64,000 bases of DNA from a bacterium endosymbiont of Escarpia laminata (GCA_003660235.1 QGON01000059.1:51887-115886); one strand, 5' to 3'; counted from the stretch's first letter, positions 1 through 8,885 are shown. Notes: a model not told the origin generated them from the letters alone. Translations and numbers: made by a program.

Positions 1-96
1 AGCAGGTTACCGCCCATGTGTCACACAGTTTTACAGATATTCCTCGCCGCAACGCTTAATATGTCCACATCGATAATCGTATTAGCTGATACTAAA

Positions 97-480
97 ATGG
101 CGCAGAGAAGGATCAAAAGCACCCGCTGGTTGAAGTCATTTCTGACTACCCAGATCGACATCCCCACCGAGCAACTCCCCCTTGTTCAAGGCGGCGTGGA
201 GTATTGGGTCACGCTCAACAATTGGGGTGAAAAGAAGTTATCACCCCCAGTATGGCGATTTGTCCAGACTGCCTGGGAGCAAAAACGCCTGCAAGCCAGG
301 AAGAAGGCCGCAAAGTGCCTGCTGAGCACCTCAAGGCAGACCTTGATCCAGGCTGTTGAAGCCCGGCCTGACTCCCATCACACATGCCTGGAAGGGCTGA
401 TTCTGAAAAACGGCCTTGCAGCACTGGACGAGAAAGAAGGCAAAAGGATCCTTAATGAGATCTCCAGCGGCCAAGGGTGA
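97..480 (+). CDS. Hypothetical protein
   Basis: I do not recognise this family. The ORF is open from base 16, but its first 27 residues look non-coding in character, and an ATG at 97 gives a basic, Trp-containing protein of about 127 residues (start MAQRRIKSTRW). The product is soluble, without signal peptide or membrane segment, and has a Lys/Arg-rich middle. It runs toward the hsd operon, which is on the other strand. The gap behind it (481-593) carries a GGGGGACGCACCACGTTTTCC string that resembles ends of IS200-like elements, so it could be remnant accessory DNA. Real expression is uncertain. Confidence 0.4.
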   Translation: MAQRRIKSTRWLKSFLTTQIDIPTEQLPLVQGGVEYWVTLNNWGEKKLSPPVWRFVQTAWEQKRLQARKKAAKCLLSTSRQTLIQAVEARPDSHHTCLEGLILKNGLAALDEKEGKRILNEISSGQG

Positions 481-593
481 AGCCAAAACCTGCGGGATCA
501 GGCATCAAGCCGTGAATAATCACGAATAAAGGGGGACGCACCACGTTTTCCGTTCTTATCTCCTTTGTGCTGACTAACTGAAATCACTGGGTC

Positions 594-3500
594 CTAATAT
601 CTTGCCTGGTGCTTTTTGAAGTTCTCCGCCTGCTCGAATATCTCCTTGTAAACCTCGTCCCGGTCGACGGGAGGATAGCCGTGCTCTGCAAGCAATATGA
701 TCAGGTCAACCTTCAGCTCAGCCTTGATATCATCACGTCGATTCCAGTCTGTATACCGGGCCTTATCCTCTACGACGGTTTTAACCGCTTTGGACAAAGC
801 AATAAGTTTTTCTTCCCCGTACTCAAAATCGTATTTGACAGCCAGTCCCTTAAGAATGTCGTAGAAAGCTTTTTCTTCGAAGTCTATGCCCAGATCGGCG
901 AATGATTCTTTCTCTTTCTTCAGGGCCTGTAGCAGGTCGATGATTTCGTCAGTGAAGTCTTCCAGGACGTTGCTGACCAGCACGTCATCCTCTTTGCGTT
1001 CATTGTAGCTATCGACAAGCGCCTTGAGCTTCTTAGAGAAGTCCATGCCCTTGTTTTTGTTGACTTTCTTGAAGTCGTCTATCGCCTTGGCGAGCAGCTG
1101 CTGAAGTAGCTTTATCCTGGTATTGGGCAGTTTGATCTTCTCGATCTTGGCCAGATAGTCATCATCGAAGATGTCGGTTGCGCCGGCGGAGTCTTCGCCC
1201 ATCTTGAAGACCTCTGCCACCCCATCGGCCTTTAGCGCCTCTGTGATCATCTCCCGTACCCTGGCGTTCATCTGCGTGCTATCCGGCGCATTTCCTTTGG
1301 TGAGTTTGAAGACAATGGAGCGAACGGCGAGGTAGAAATGAATCTGATCCCGCTCGGCCTGCTTCAGCACTTCTGAACCGCTACAGATGTCATAGGCGGC
1401 CTTCAGGCGTTTGACCAGATGCATGAAGCGCTTTTCGATCTTGTCGGTGATCTGCGCATACTCTGCCGCCATATTGAGACAGTTGAGCTGCTCCAGCGGG
1501 CTGCCTTGGTGATAGGGCGTTGTATCGAACTTGTGGAACAGCTTGTTCAGCAGATCCAGGTGATCGCGCACCACGATGATGGACTGCTCGACCTCCTCGA
1601 TATTCTGTTTGTCAGCCTTGTTGTAGTGCGCCAGGGCGAGGTTCATCTGCTTCTTGATGCCGATGTAATCGACCACCAGCCCTTTCTCCTTGCCCTCGAA
1701 CTTGCGGTTCACCCGCGATATCGTCTGGATCAGGTTGTGACGCTGTATGGGCTTGTCGATGTAGATGGTATCGAGGAAGGGCACATCAAAGCCGGTGAGC
1801 CACATATCGACCACGATGGCGATCTTGAAGTTGGACTTGGCGTTCTTGAACTGCCGGTCCAGCTCTTTGCGGTACTCCTGATTGCCCAGCAGGTCGTAGA
1901 GTTCCTTCGGGTCATCCTTGCCCCGCGTCATGACCATCTTCACCCGTTGCATGGGTTTGATCGTCTTTTGCTCTTGCTCTGTCAGCGTTGCATCGGCCTC
2001 AAAAGCCAACATCTCATTCCACTGCGGACGAAGGGCAACCAGTTCCCGCCAGAAGGCATAGGCAATCTCCCGCTTGCTGCAGACGAACATCACCTTGCCC
2101 TTGAGGGTCGATCCCTCCCCCACTCGCTTCTCGTAGTGCTTCACGAAATCTGCGGCCAGCGCCTTGATGCGGTCCGGGTCACCCAGGATGGAGTTCATCT
2201 GAACACTGGCCTTTTTGCTCTCCTCGATCTGGTAGTCGCTGGCCCCGTCTTCGGCGCACTGGGCGTAGTAGGCCTCTATCTCTTCCAGCTTGGCGTTGTC
2301 GAGCACCACCCTGGCGGCACGTCCCTCGTAGACAATGCGCACGGTGATGCCATCCTTCACCGATTCGGCCATGGTGTAGGCATCCACCACCTCGCCAAAC
2401 ACATCCAGCGTGGCGTCGATTGGCGTGCCGGTAAAGCCGACATAGGTTGCATTGGGCAGGGAGTCGTGCAGGTACTTGGCGAAACCGTAGCTGCGCTGCA
2501 CGCCCTTTTCGGTCACCCGCACCTTCTGGTCGAGATTGACCTGGCTGCGGTGGGCCTCGTCGGAGATGCAGATGACGTTATCGCGCTCGGTAAGCAGCTC
2601 AGTGTCTTCAGTGAACTTGTGGATGGTGGTGAGGAACACACCACCGCTGTTGCGCCCCTTGAGCAGTTCGCGCAGTTGAGAACGGCTCTCCACGCTGATC
2701 ACCGTCTGGTCGCCGATATAACCCTTGGCGTTGGTGAACTGCCCCGAAAGCTGATCGTCCAGATCGGTGCGGTCGGTAATCAGCACAATGGTCGGGCTTT
2801 CGAAATCGACGCTTTTCATCAGCAGCCGGGTCAGGAACAGCATGGTGAAGCTCTTGCCGCAACCGGTGGCCCCGAAGTAGGTACCGCCCTTGCCGTCGCC
2901 TTCCGGCTTACGATGTAGCTTGATGTTCCGGAAGAGCTTGTTCGCCGCGTAGAACTGCGGATAGCGGCAGACCACCTTCACCTCCTGCTTGGAGACATCG
3001 GGGAAGTAGATAAAGTGGCGGATCACCTGTCGCAGACGATCCTTGTCGAACAACCCCTGGATCATGGTGTGCAGGGCGTTGATGCCATCCTGCTCGATGG
3101 TCTCGTTGCCGGTCACCTTGCGCCAGGTGTAGAAATAGTCGTAGGGCGCAAACAGCGACCCCATGCGCGAGTTGACCCCATCACTGATCACACACAGGGC
3201 GTTGTACTTCATCAGCTCGGGAATATCGCGGGCATAGCGGGTGGTGAGCTGCACCCAGGCGTCGTGGAGGGTCGCCTCTTCCCGGATCGCGCTCTTGAAC
3301 TCGAACACCACCAGCGGCAGACCGTTGATGTAGAGAATCCCATCGGGAATGCGCCTCTCGCTGCCCTCGATCTCCAGTTGATTGACGATCTTGTAGATGT
3401 TCCTGTCGGCTCCATAACCGGCCGACGATTCCGCAACAATGGACTCAAGTTCGCCTTCACGGGGAAGACGCAACTCGGGCAAGCCAGAATAGTCGATAAG

Positions 3501-3839
3501 CTGGATGTAGAGGTCTTTCTGGCTGCGATGATTATTTTCATTGGCTGAAGGCTCCCGCTTGAGCAGGAAGCCATCGGCGACCAGTTTATGGATGGTTTTG
3601 TTGGATTCGTAGAGATCAGCGGGAGAGAGTGTTTCAAGGCGGCGGATGATCGAATCTATCTCGCCTTCGGTGATATTGTCCCTGGCGTATCGCTCTGCCA
3701 GATAAGCTCGCAGATCGCCCTTGATCAACACCTCGCTGGCCTGGCGGCTGATCGACCCGCCCTTGTGGTGCGGGTATCCCTGCCCTTCCAGCAGGGTGAT
3801 GATCGCCTGTTCCAGTTTCTCTTCCGTGAATTTACTCAT
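594..3839 (-). CDS. hsdR: Type I restriction enzyme, R subunit
   Basis: This is the ATP-dependent translocase/nuclease subunit of a type I restriction-modification complex. Numbering from the ORF start at 3848, an N-terminal nuclease core of PD-ExK type is visible (D169, E183 and K185 in PDGILYINGLPLVVFEFK). It is followed by a Walker A (GATGCGKS, 326-333), a DEAH box (430-433), the FTGTP motif and a helicase C-domain. At about 1,080 residues it has the full family length. The ATG at 3839 (MSKFTEEKLEQ) matches the duplicated fragment at 4556-4673 best and is the preferred start. A REP palindrome lies 17 bases upstream of this start, so its leader has been rebuilt by the insertion described under findings. 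It is the last gene of the hsdM-hsdS-fic-hsdR operon. Confidence 0.95.
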   Translation of the reverse strand: MSKFTEEKLEQAIITLLEGQGYPHHKGGSISRQASEVLIKGDLRAYLAERYARDNITEGEIDSIIRRLETLSPADLYESNKTIHKLVADGFLLKREPSANENNHRSQKDLYIQLIDYSGLPELRLPREGELESIVAESSAGYGADRNIYKIVNQLEIEGSERRIPDGILYINGLPLVVFEFKSAIREEATLHDAWVQLTTRYARDIPELMKYNALCVISDGVNSRMGSLFAPYDYFYTWRKVTGNETIEQDGINALHTMIQGLFDKDRLRQVIRHFIYFPDVSKQEVKVVCRYPQFYAANKLFRNIKLHRKPEGDGKGGTYFGATGCGKSFTMLFLTRLLMKSVDFESPTIVLITDRTDLDDQLSGQFTNAKGYIGDQTVISVESRSQLRELLKGRNSGGVFLTTIHKFTEDTELLTERDNVICISDEAHRSQVNLDQKVRVTEKGVQRSYGFAKYLHDSLPNATYVGFTGTPIDATLDVFGEVVDAYTMAESVKDGITVRIVYEGRAARVVLDNAKLEEIEAYYAQCAEDGASDYQIEESKKASVQMNSILGDPDRIKALAADFVKHYEKRVGEGSTLKGKVMFVCSKREIAYAFWRELVALRPQWNEMLAFEADATLTEQEQKTIKPMQRVKMVMTRGKDDPKELYDLLGNQEYRKELDRQFKNAKSNFKIAIVVDMWLTGFDVPFLDTIYIDKPIQRHNLIQTISRVNRKFEGKEKGLVVDYIGIKKQMNLALAHYNKADKQNIEEVEQSIIVVRDHLDLLNKLFHKFDTTPYHQGSPLEQLNCLNMAAEYAQITDKIEKRFMHLVKRLKAAYDICSGSEVLKQAERDQIHFYLAVRSIVFKLTKGNAPDSTQMNARVREMITEALKADGVAEVFKMGEDSAGATDIFDDDYLAKIEKIKLPNTRIKLLQQLLAKAIDDFKKVNKNKGMDFSKKLKALVDSYNERKEDDVLVSNVLEDFTDEIIDLLQALKKEKESFADLGIDFEEKAFYDILKGLAVKYDFEYGEEKLIALSKAVKTVVEDKARYTDWNRRDDIKAELKVDLIILLAEHGYPPVDRDEVYKEIFEQAENFKKHQARY

Positions 3840-3856
3840 CGTTGCCAAGCCTTATC

Positions 3857-3885
3857 GTAGGGTGTGGTGAGGAACGAACCGCACC
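3857..3885 (+). repeat. REP family 1, single arm
   Basis: GTAGGGTGTGGTGAGGAACG followed by AACCGCACC. The same unit occurs at 4463-4491 and 7100-7128, and inverted at 4525-4553 and 7149-7177. It flanks the 3' side of the RAYT gene and sits in the leader of hsdR. Confidence 0.85.
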
Positions 3886-3914
3886 GATCCCGCATTAACA
3901 CAATCACCATCCCC

Positions 3915-4442
3915 TTATTCACCCCAACGCCCTTCTCCGACATCACATCCCCAGTCATGGGGATAAATACCATTCTGAACGAAACGTTGAAAAGATGACC
4001 ATGGCCAATCGATTACCCGCTCGACCAATCCATGCTTGACAGGATTCCAATGGATATAATCCACATGGCGTCGAAAATCTTCCTCATCGCGAATCTGATG
4101 CTCCCAAAACCGGCGTTGCCAGATACCACGCTCACCGCGACGATAGCGGCTTGCCGAGAGGACTTCGGTTTTCGGCAAGGCGCGTGAAAATCCCGCCTTG
4201 ATCAACGACCAACGGGTTTTGAAATCTGCATCACCTGGTGGCAACGTCCAAATTGCATGTAAATGCTCAGGAAGAATCACAATTGCATCGATTTGAAAGG
4301 GGTGACCCCCCTTCACCTTTCGAATAGTACTACGCAACAGATCGACCTGCTCCACCAATAATCGCTGATTGGTGCGTTGCTCCAGATTCACCGTAAAAAA
4401 CCAACAAGCTCCGGGCGTATCAGGTCTTAGATAATTGGGCAT
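3915..4442 (-). CDS. REP-associated tyrosine transposase (RAYT)
   Basis: This 175-residue Y1/HUH single-strand nuclease is related to IS200/IS605 TnpA. The metal-binding His-x-His is HLH at residues 60-62, and the catalytic tyrosine is most likely Y129 in the DYIHWNPVKHG motif typical of the REP-associated branch. RAYTs cut and join single strands at REP hairpins bearing a GTAG foot. Here the gene is bracketed by REP family 1 (a single unit at 3857 and an inverted pair at 4463-4553), which supports them as its cognate substrates. There is no tnpB and no classical insertion-sequence end. It lies inside the hsd operon on the same strand, between a duplicated hsdR start and the intact hsdR. Confidence 0.92.
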   Translation of the reverse strand: MPNYLRPDTPGACWFFTVNLEQRTNQRLLVEQVDLLRSTIRKVKGGHPFQIDAIVILPEHLHAIWTLPPGDADFKTRWSLIKAGFSRALPKTEVLSASRYRRGERGIWQRRFWEHQIRDEEDFRRHVDYIHWNPVKHGLVERVIDWPWSSFQRFVQNGIYPHDWGCDVGEGRWGE

Positions 4443-4462
4443 TCGTTATCTTTCCATACGAT

Positions 4463-4553
4463 GTAGGGTGTGGTGACGAAGGAACCGCACCCTTGCCAGA
4501 CGGTTTCGCGCCACATCCAAAAATGGTGCGGTTCGTTCCTCACCGCACCCTAC
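4463..4553 (+). repeat. REP family 1, inverted pair (BIME-like)
   Basis: Left arm 4463-4491 (GTAGGGTGTGGTGACGAAGG...) and right arm 4525-4553 (...CCTCACCGCACCCTAC) form an imperfect inverted pair around a 33-base spacer. It sits on the 5' side of the RAYT gene. Homology to hsdR begins two bases beyond its right edge, at 4556. Confidence 0.88.
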
Positions 4554-4555
4554 GT

Positions 4556-4673
4556 CCTTGATCAACACCTCGCTGGCCTGACGGGTGATCGATCCACCCT
4601 TGTGATGCGGATATCCCTGCCCTTCCAGCAGGGTGATGATCGCCTGTTCCAGTTTTTCTTCCGTGAATTTCAT
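4556..4673 (-). pseudogene. Duplicated 5' end of hsdR (fragment)
   Basis: Forty codons starting ATGAAATTCACGGAAG encode MKFTEEKLEQAIITLLEGQG and onward, matching residues 1-40 of the intact HsdR. By eye there are about 8-9 base differences in roughly 118 and a single amino-acid change (S to T); nearly all other differences are synonymous. The reading frame then runs into the REP palindrome. The ATG overlaps the fic stop codon (ATGA), the junction expected of the original operon. This fragment is therefore probably the ancestral hsdR start, and the intact hsdR lies beyond the RAYT unit. Confidence 0.85.
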
Positions 4674-5644
4674 TTTTTTCGATATTTCTGTCTTGGACTA
4701 CGAGGCGAATCGGGGTCGCGCATTTCGACCAAGCCCTGTTGCAGTGCTGGGGTAAGATAGTTATCCCTGAATGTTGGACGATGCGACAGTGATAGACGCT
4801 CCATCAGTTCTTTGGCACTTAAATAACCATCACCCATGACGGCAAGCAGATTCTTTACTTGGTCGGTTACTTGATCGGTCACTTGGTCGATTGAACTTAC
4901 TGACAAGCCATCGCGAATCATCATCAGCATAAACAGGATAAAGGGGGCGCAATCCGTTTGAGCCGTGGCCTGCTGCAATGCCTGGTAATAGTCGGCCTGG
5001 TGATCATGGATCAGACTCTCCACGGGTATGTCGGAAAACAGTGGCTGCCAACGTGAGAGCAGCAGTGTTTGCCACAAGCGACCCATGCGGCCATTGCCAT
5101 CCGCGAAGGGATGGATAAACTCAAACTCATAGTGAAACACCGAACTGGCGATCAGGGCGTGGGCATTGGTTGAGGCTGCCCACTGAAAGAGATCCGTCAT
5201 CAGGCGCGCCACCTGGCTTGGCGGAGGCGCTATGTGCTGCACCTCATCACCCGCCATAATGCCGACGCCGCCTTGGCGGTAGATGCCAGCGCTATCGATG
5301 AGCCCCAACATCATTACCCTGTGCGCGGTTAGCAGATCAGACTCCTGCAAAGGATTCCAATCCGCCATCTGTTCATAGGCCGCCAAGGCGTTACTGGCCT
5401 CCCTAACCTCCCGCGGTGGTGCAATCACCCTTTTACCGTCCAGAATCGCGGTGACCTGCTGCTCGGAGAGTGTATTACCTTCAATGGCCAGTGAGCCGGT
5501 CACGGTGCGAATACGGTTTATCCTGCGCAGTCGCAGCGCACTCTCCTCGCTGAGCTGTAGCCGGATAGCGCCCAGCAAATCTCCTATTTCGGCAACCAGG
5601 GAGATGATTTCGTCTGTCAATGTGTAGGGTGGTTGGTAGCTCAT
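4670..5644 (-). CDS. fic: Fic family protein
   Basis: This is a predicted AMP-transferase (or other NMP-transferase) that modifies target protein hydroxyls. The full Fic motif HPFADGNGR is at residues 178-186. An N-terminal inhibitory-helix motif of the (S/T)xxxE(G/N) type (SLAIEGN, 51-57) is present, so it is a self-inhibited class II Fic. The C-terminal part carries a short DQVT repeat run (DQVTDQVTDQVTDQV) ahead of a probable winged-helix tail. Its start overlaps the hsdS stop (ATGA) and its stop overlaps the truncated hsdR copy, so it is translationally coupled within the restriction operon. Fic genes are known passengers of type I systems; the target here is unknown. Confidence 0.9.
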   Translation of the reverse strand: MSYQPPYTLTDEIISLVAEIGDLLGAIRLQLSEESALRLRRINRIRTVTGSLAIEGNTLSEQQVTAILDGKRVIAPPREVREASNALAAYEQMADWNPLQESDLLTAHRVMMLGLIDSAGIYRQGGVGIMAGDEVQHIAPPPSQVARLMTDLFQWAASTNAHALIASSVFHYEFEFIHPFADGNGRMGRLWQTLLLSRWQPLFSDIPVESLIHDHQADYYQALQQATAQTDCAPFILFMLMMIRDGLSVSSIDQVTDQVTDQVKNLLAVMGDGYLSAKELMERLSLSHRPTFRDNYLTPALQQGLVEMRDPDSPRSPRQKYRKK

Positions 5645-7026
5645 GCTAACGCCTCCTCGGCCAGTTTTTCGGCATCAGGGATGCGCAGTTGGCCGGAGAG
5701 GAGTTTGGGGAGGAGGGTGTCTCGGAGCTTTGACAAGGTATTGATTTCCCCAAGATTAGCTTCCTTCCGCTGTGCAGATGCTAGAAGCTGACGCTCAAAC
5801 TCATTGAAAATCTCTCCACCGTCATTTGGGTTTAATATCGAAAGACTCTTGATTTGCCCCCCGCTGATATGAGGTATCGATGTTCCGGTTTTTACATTGT
5901 CTACATATCGCTTGAACCCTGCTCCTCCTATCAGGACTTCTAGGAATGAACTGCCAACTAACCCGATAGGCCGAAGTCGTGCGACACGCTGAACTAGTAA
6001 ACATGGCAAATCGCTTGCACCAACCCTTACCCAATTCTTGCCAACCTTAGAGCCATCCATTCCAATCAATACATCTCCAGCAATCAACTTGTATCGTTCC
6101 AAGCCTTCAGTGATCTCTGGCCAATATCGGGTTTTATCGCCCCACTGAAATTTGCCCTCCTTAACGTTGTCCCCTCTTGCCAAACGAATCCCTTGTTTCG
6201 TGAATTCTTTACTTTTGAATGCTGGCCCAGTGGCTAAGTCAATCGCCCCCCCCAACTGACTAACGCCCCACCCCTCCGGCACCCAGCCCATCTCCTCGTT
6301 GAAGACAAAGCGGCTGGGGAACTGTTTTTGAATCGCTTCGGGCAGGGGTTTGCGTTTGTCGCCCAGCGCCTTGTGAGCCTCAGCGCGAGTGTGCAGGGGT
6401 TCGGGGATGGGGTGGCCTGCGGCCAGGGCGTTGTCGATGACCGGATCGAAATCGACAAACCAGCTCTTGAACAGCGCCTGCGCCATCGCCTCCAGCGTGG
6501 CGTTCATCTGGCGATTAAGTTCGATTTTGTCGTCGAGGGTGCCGAGGATGTGGGCGATGGTTTTTTGCTCGGATAGTGAGGGCAGAGGTATATCAAGCTC
6601 AGCAATAGCTTTGCCCGTTAAGTGCTTGATAGTAGTTCCAGTGAAGAAAGGTTCGAGAGAACCATTCCTTCCAGACCACAGAAACCAGTAATGCAGATAT
6701 ATGTTGTCTAATCCTTCGCGTGGCCTGATTCGGTGTAACGCTTTCTGGATCTTCATCCCCGGAATTTCGTCTTTCCAAATTGCACATCGACCTGGCTCCC
6801 CACCTTCGCACACGATCAGATCACCATACTTCAGCCCATAGCGTTCATGCTCATGCTCTTCAAACCGCATCTGAGCCAAGTTTTCTGTGTCAAAACTTCC
6901 CCACCGAACGTTCTTGTTTCCCAAATATGGAAAAAACTTGCCCCTGTTTTTTTCTTTATCAAGCATCTTGCCTAAGCAAGATTCAACGTGATCCACTAGA
7001 CGCACAGTTGGCCATTCACCCGCCAT
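5641..7026 (-). CDS. hsdS: Type I restriction enzyme, specificity subunit
   Basis: This is the DNA-recognition subunit, 461 residues. Two target-recognition regions are separated by a conserved helical spacer (SEQKTIAHILGTLDDKIELN and following, near residue 160-200), and a second spacer ends the protein (LLPKLLSGQLRI). The two halves would each read one half of a bipartite target. The start ATG overlaps the stop of a residual hsdM 3' end (GGCTATGGCGGGTGA), the coupling expected in hsdM-hsdS operons. That residual end is not the end of the intact hsdM, which stops further upstream of a REP pair. Confidence 0.93.
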   Translation of the reverse strand: MAGEWPTVRLVDHVESCLGKMLDKEKNRGKFFPYLGNKNVRWGSFDTENLAQMRFEEHEHERYGLKYGDLIVCEGGEPGRCAIWKDEIPGMKIQKALHRIRPREGLDNIYLHYWFLWSGRNGSLEPFFTGTTIKHLTGKAIAELDIPLPSLSEQKTIAHILGTLDDKIELNRQMNATLEAMAQALFKSWFVDFDPVIDNALAAGHPIPEPLHTRAEAHKALGDKRKPLPEAIQKQFPSRFVFNEEMGWVPEGWGVSQLGGAIDLATGPAFKSKEFTKQGIRLARGDNVKEGKFQWGDKTRYWPEITEGLERYKLIAGDVLIGMDGSKVGKNWVRVGASDLPCLLVQRVARLRPIGLVGSSFLEVLIGGAGFKRYVDNVKTGTSIPHISGGQIKSLSILNPNDGGEIFNEFERQLLASAQRKEANLGEINTLSKLRDTLLPKLLSGQLRIPDAEKLAEEALA

Positions 7027-7099
7027 AGCCCAACCCCGCCAAATTCTCCCGAATCACCCCATCCAGCTTCTCCAATTCCTCCATCTGCCGATACAGCCT
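7016..7099 (-). pseudogene. Residual 3' end of hsdM (fragment)
   Basis: The last 25 codons encode YRQMEELEKLDGVIRENLAG and the terminal LGYGG, closely resembling the C-terminus of the intact HsdM (YRQMEASEKLDAVIRDNLET then LGYGN). Nucleotide identity by eye is about three quarters. It begins exactly at the edge of the REP pair at 7100-7177 and its stop overlaps the hsdS start. It is therefore a leftover hsdM terminus or a junction from a different hsdM allele. Confidence 0.82.
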
Positions 7100-7177
7100 G
7101 TAGGGTGTGGTGACGAAGGAACCGCACCATCGGCCCGGATCCGTGAACGGTGCGGTTCGTACCTCACCGCACCCTAC
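7100..7177 (+). repeat. REP family 1, inverted pair
   Basis: Left arm GTAGGGTGTGGTGACGAAGG plus AACCGCACC and right arm GGTGCGGTTCGTACCTCACC plus GCACCCTAC enclose a 20-base spacer. The right arm ends 8 bases before the intact hsdM stop codon (minus strand). It separates the intact hsdM from hsdS. Confidence 0.88.
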
Positions 7178-7184
7178 GAAGGGC

Positions 7185-8762
7185 TTAATTGCCATAGCCC
7201 AAGGTCTCCAGGTTGTCGCGGATGACCGCATCCAGCTTCTCTGATGCCTCCATCTGCCGGTAGAGGGTTTTGGTCAGTTCGGCCATCTTCTCCTCAAACG
7301 GAATACCGTCATCCTCGATCTCGGCAGCCCCCACATAGCGCCCCGGCGTCAGCACATGGTCGTTGGCCTTGATCTCTTCCCGTGTCGAAGACTTACAGAA
7401 TCCCGCTTTATCCTCATACATCCCATCCTTCTGTTCTCCACGCCATGCGTGGTAGGTGCGGCCGATCTCGACGATGTCATCGACCGTCAGTTCCTTGTGG
7501 GTGCGGTCGATCATGCTGCCCATGTTGCGGGCGTCGATGAACAGGGTCTCGCCCTGGCGGTCGCGGTGGTTGCTCTCTGCGTGGCCTTCGACGGTCTGGG
7601 CTTTCTTGTTCTTGGTGAGAAACCAGAGGCAAACCGGGATCTGGGTGGTGTAGAAAAGCTGCCCCGGCAGGGCGATCATGCAGTCCACCAGATCGTTTTC
7701 GATCATCTTTTGGCGGATCTTGCCTTCGCCCTTGGTGCTGGTAGACATGGAGCCGTTGGCCAACACAAAACCCGCCACACCGTTCTCCGACAGCTTGGCA
7801 ATCATGTGCAGTATCCAGCCGTAGTTGGCGTTGCCGGTGGGCGGCACTTCGTATCCGGCCCAGCGTGGGTCGTCGGTCAGTTCGTCGTTGCCGCGCCACG
7901 CCTTTAGGTTGAAGGGAGGGTTGGCCATGATGAAGTCGGCCTTGAGGTCGGGGTGTTGATCCTTGAAGAAGGTATCGGCGGGGACTTCACCCAGATTCCC
8001 GGCGATGCCGCGTATGGCGAGGTTCATCTTCGCCAGCTTGTAGGTGGTGCCGGTCTGCTCCTGACCGTAGATGGAGATGTCTTTGCTGTTGCCTTCGTGG
8101 CTTTCGATGAATTTAACCGACTGCACGAACATGCCGCCGGAGCCGCAGCAGGGGTCGTAGATCTTGCCCTTGTAGGGTTCGATCATCTCGGCGATGAGGT
8201 TGACCACGCATTTGGGGGTGTAGAACTCGCCACCACCCTTGCCCTCGGTGGCGGCGAACTTGCCGAGGAAGTATTCGTAAACCCGGCCGACCGTGTCCTC
8301 CTCTTTGTCGGCCACTGTATCGATGTTATTGATGGAGTCGATCAACGCCGCCAGTTTGCTCGCATCCAGCCCCAGGCGGGAGAAGTAGTTGTCGGGCAGC
8401 GCACCGCGCAGGGACTTGTTGTTCTTCTCGACGGTGTGCAGGGCGGTGTCGATCTTGAGGGCGATATCGTCCTGCTTGGAGTGCTTCTGAATGAACGACC
8501 AGCGCGACGCTTCCGGCAGGTAGAAGACGTTCTTCATAGCGTAGAACTCCACCATGTGGAGATAGGCCTCCCTGCCCTCGTCGATCAATTCCTCTCTGCG
8601 CGCCTCGAACTTGTCGCTGACGAACTTGAGGAAGATGAGGCTGAGCACGACGTGTTTGTACTCTGAAGATTCGACGGTTCCCCGGAGCTTGTCGGCGGTA
8701 TCCCAGAGGGTCTGTTCAAAGGATTTTTGCTTTTTTGCTGCTGCTTTTTTAGCCATCTTCAC
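7185..8762 (-). CDS. hsdM: Type I DNA methyltransferase subunit
   Basis: This is the N6-adenine methyltransferase subunit of the type I complex, 525 residues. The N-terminal helical domain (FEQTLWDTADKLRG) is followed by the SAM-binding motif DPCCGSGG (203-210) and the catalytic NPPF (281-284). The alternative start at M3 (8756) is plausible. It is the first gene of the operon, and the upstream region to dusA is non-coding. The gene ends GYGN-TAA just before a REP pair rather than overlapping hsdS, so ancestral coupling to hsdS has been lost at this copy. Confidence 0.95.
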   Translation of the reverse strand: MKMAKKAAAKKQKSFEQTLWDTADKLRGTVESSEYKHVVLSLIFLKFVSDKFEARREELIDEGREAYLHMVEFYAMKNVFYLPEASRWSFIQKHSKQDDIALKIDTALHTVEKNNKSLRGALPDNYFSRLGLDASKLAALIDSINNIDTVADKEEDTVGRVYEYFLGKFAATEGKGGGEFYTPKCVVNLIAEMIEPYKGKIYDPCCGSGGMFVQSVKFIESHEGNSKDISIYGQEQTGTTYKLAKMNLAIRGIAGNLGEVPADTFFKDQHPDLKADFIMANPPFNLKAWRGNDELTDDPRWAGYEVPPTGNANYGWILHMIAKLSENGVAGFVLANGSMSTSTKGEGKIRQKMIENDLVDCMIALPGQLFYTTQIPVCLWFLTKNKKAQTVEGHAESNHRDRQGETLFIDARNMGSMIDRTHKELTVDDIVEIGRTYHAWRGEQKDGMYEDKAGFCKSSTREEIKANDHVLTPGRYVGAAEIEDDGIPFEEKMAELTKTLYRQMEASEKLDAVIRDNLETLGYGN

Positions 8763-8885
8763 GATCCATGCCGGGTTATGCTGCGATCATACTGCAATCT
8801 ACATCCGATCAGGAACAAGACTCGGGAAGACCAGTACTCCAACAAGGTTATATTGATGGATAATTAATGTGATCTCTCAAGAGTA

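Noticed and set aside
481-593. GGGGGACGCACCACGTTTTCC string near hsdR end as an IS remnant
   Set aside because: Only one short copy is visible and no partner end was found, so I note it but do not call an element.
1419-2918. 499-codon ORF on the + strand
   Set aside because: It lies entirely antisense to hsdR, whose domains are clear. The translation shows the Leu/His/Gly-rich composition of an antisense shadow.
3915-4442. Classical IS200/IS605 insertion sequence
   Set aside because: The transposase belongs to the REP-associated branch and is flanked by REP palindromes. There is no tnpB and no typical IS ends.
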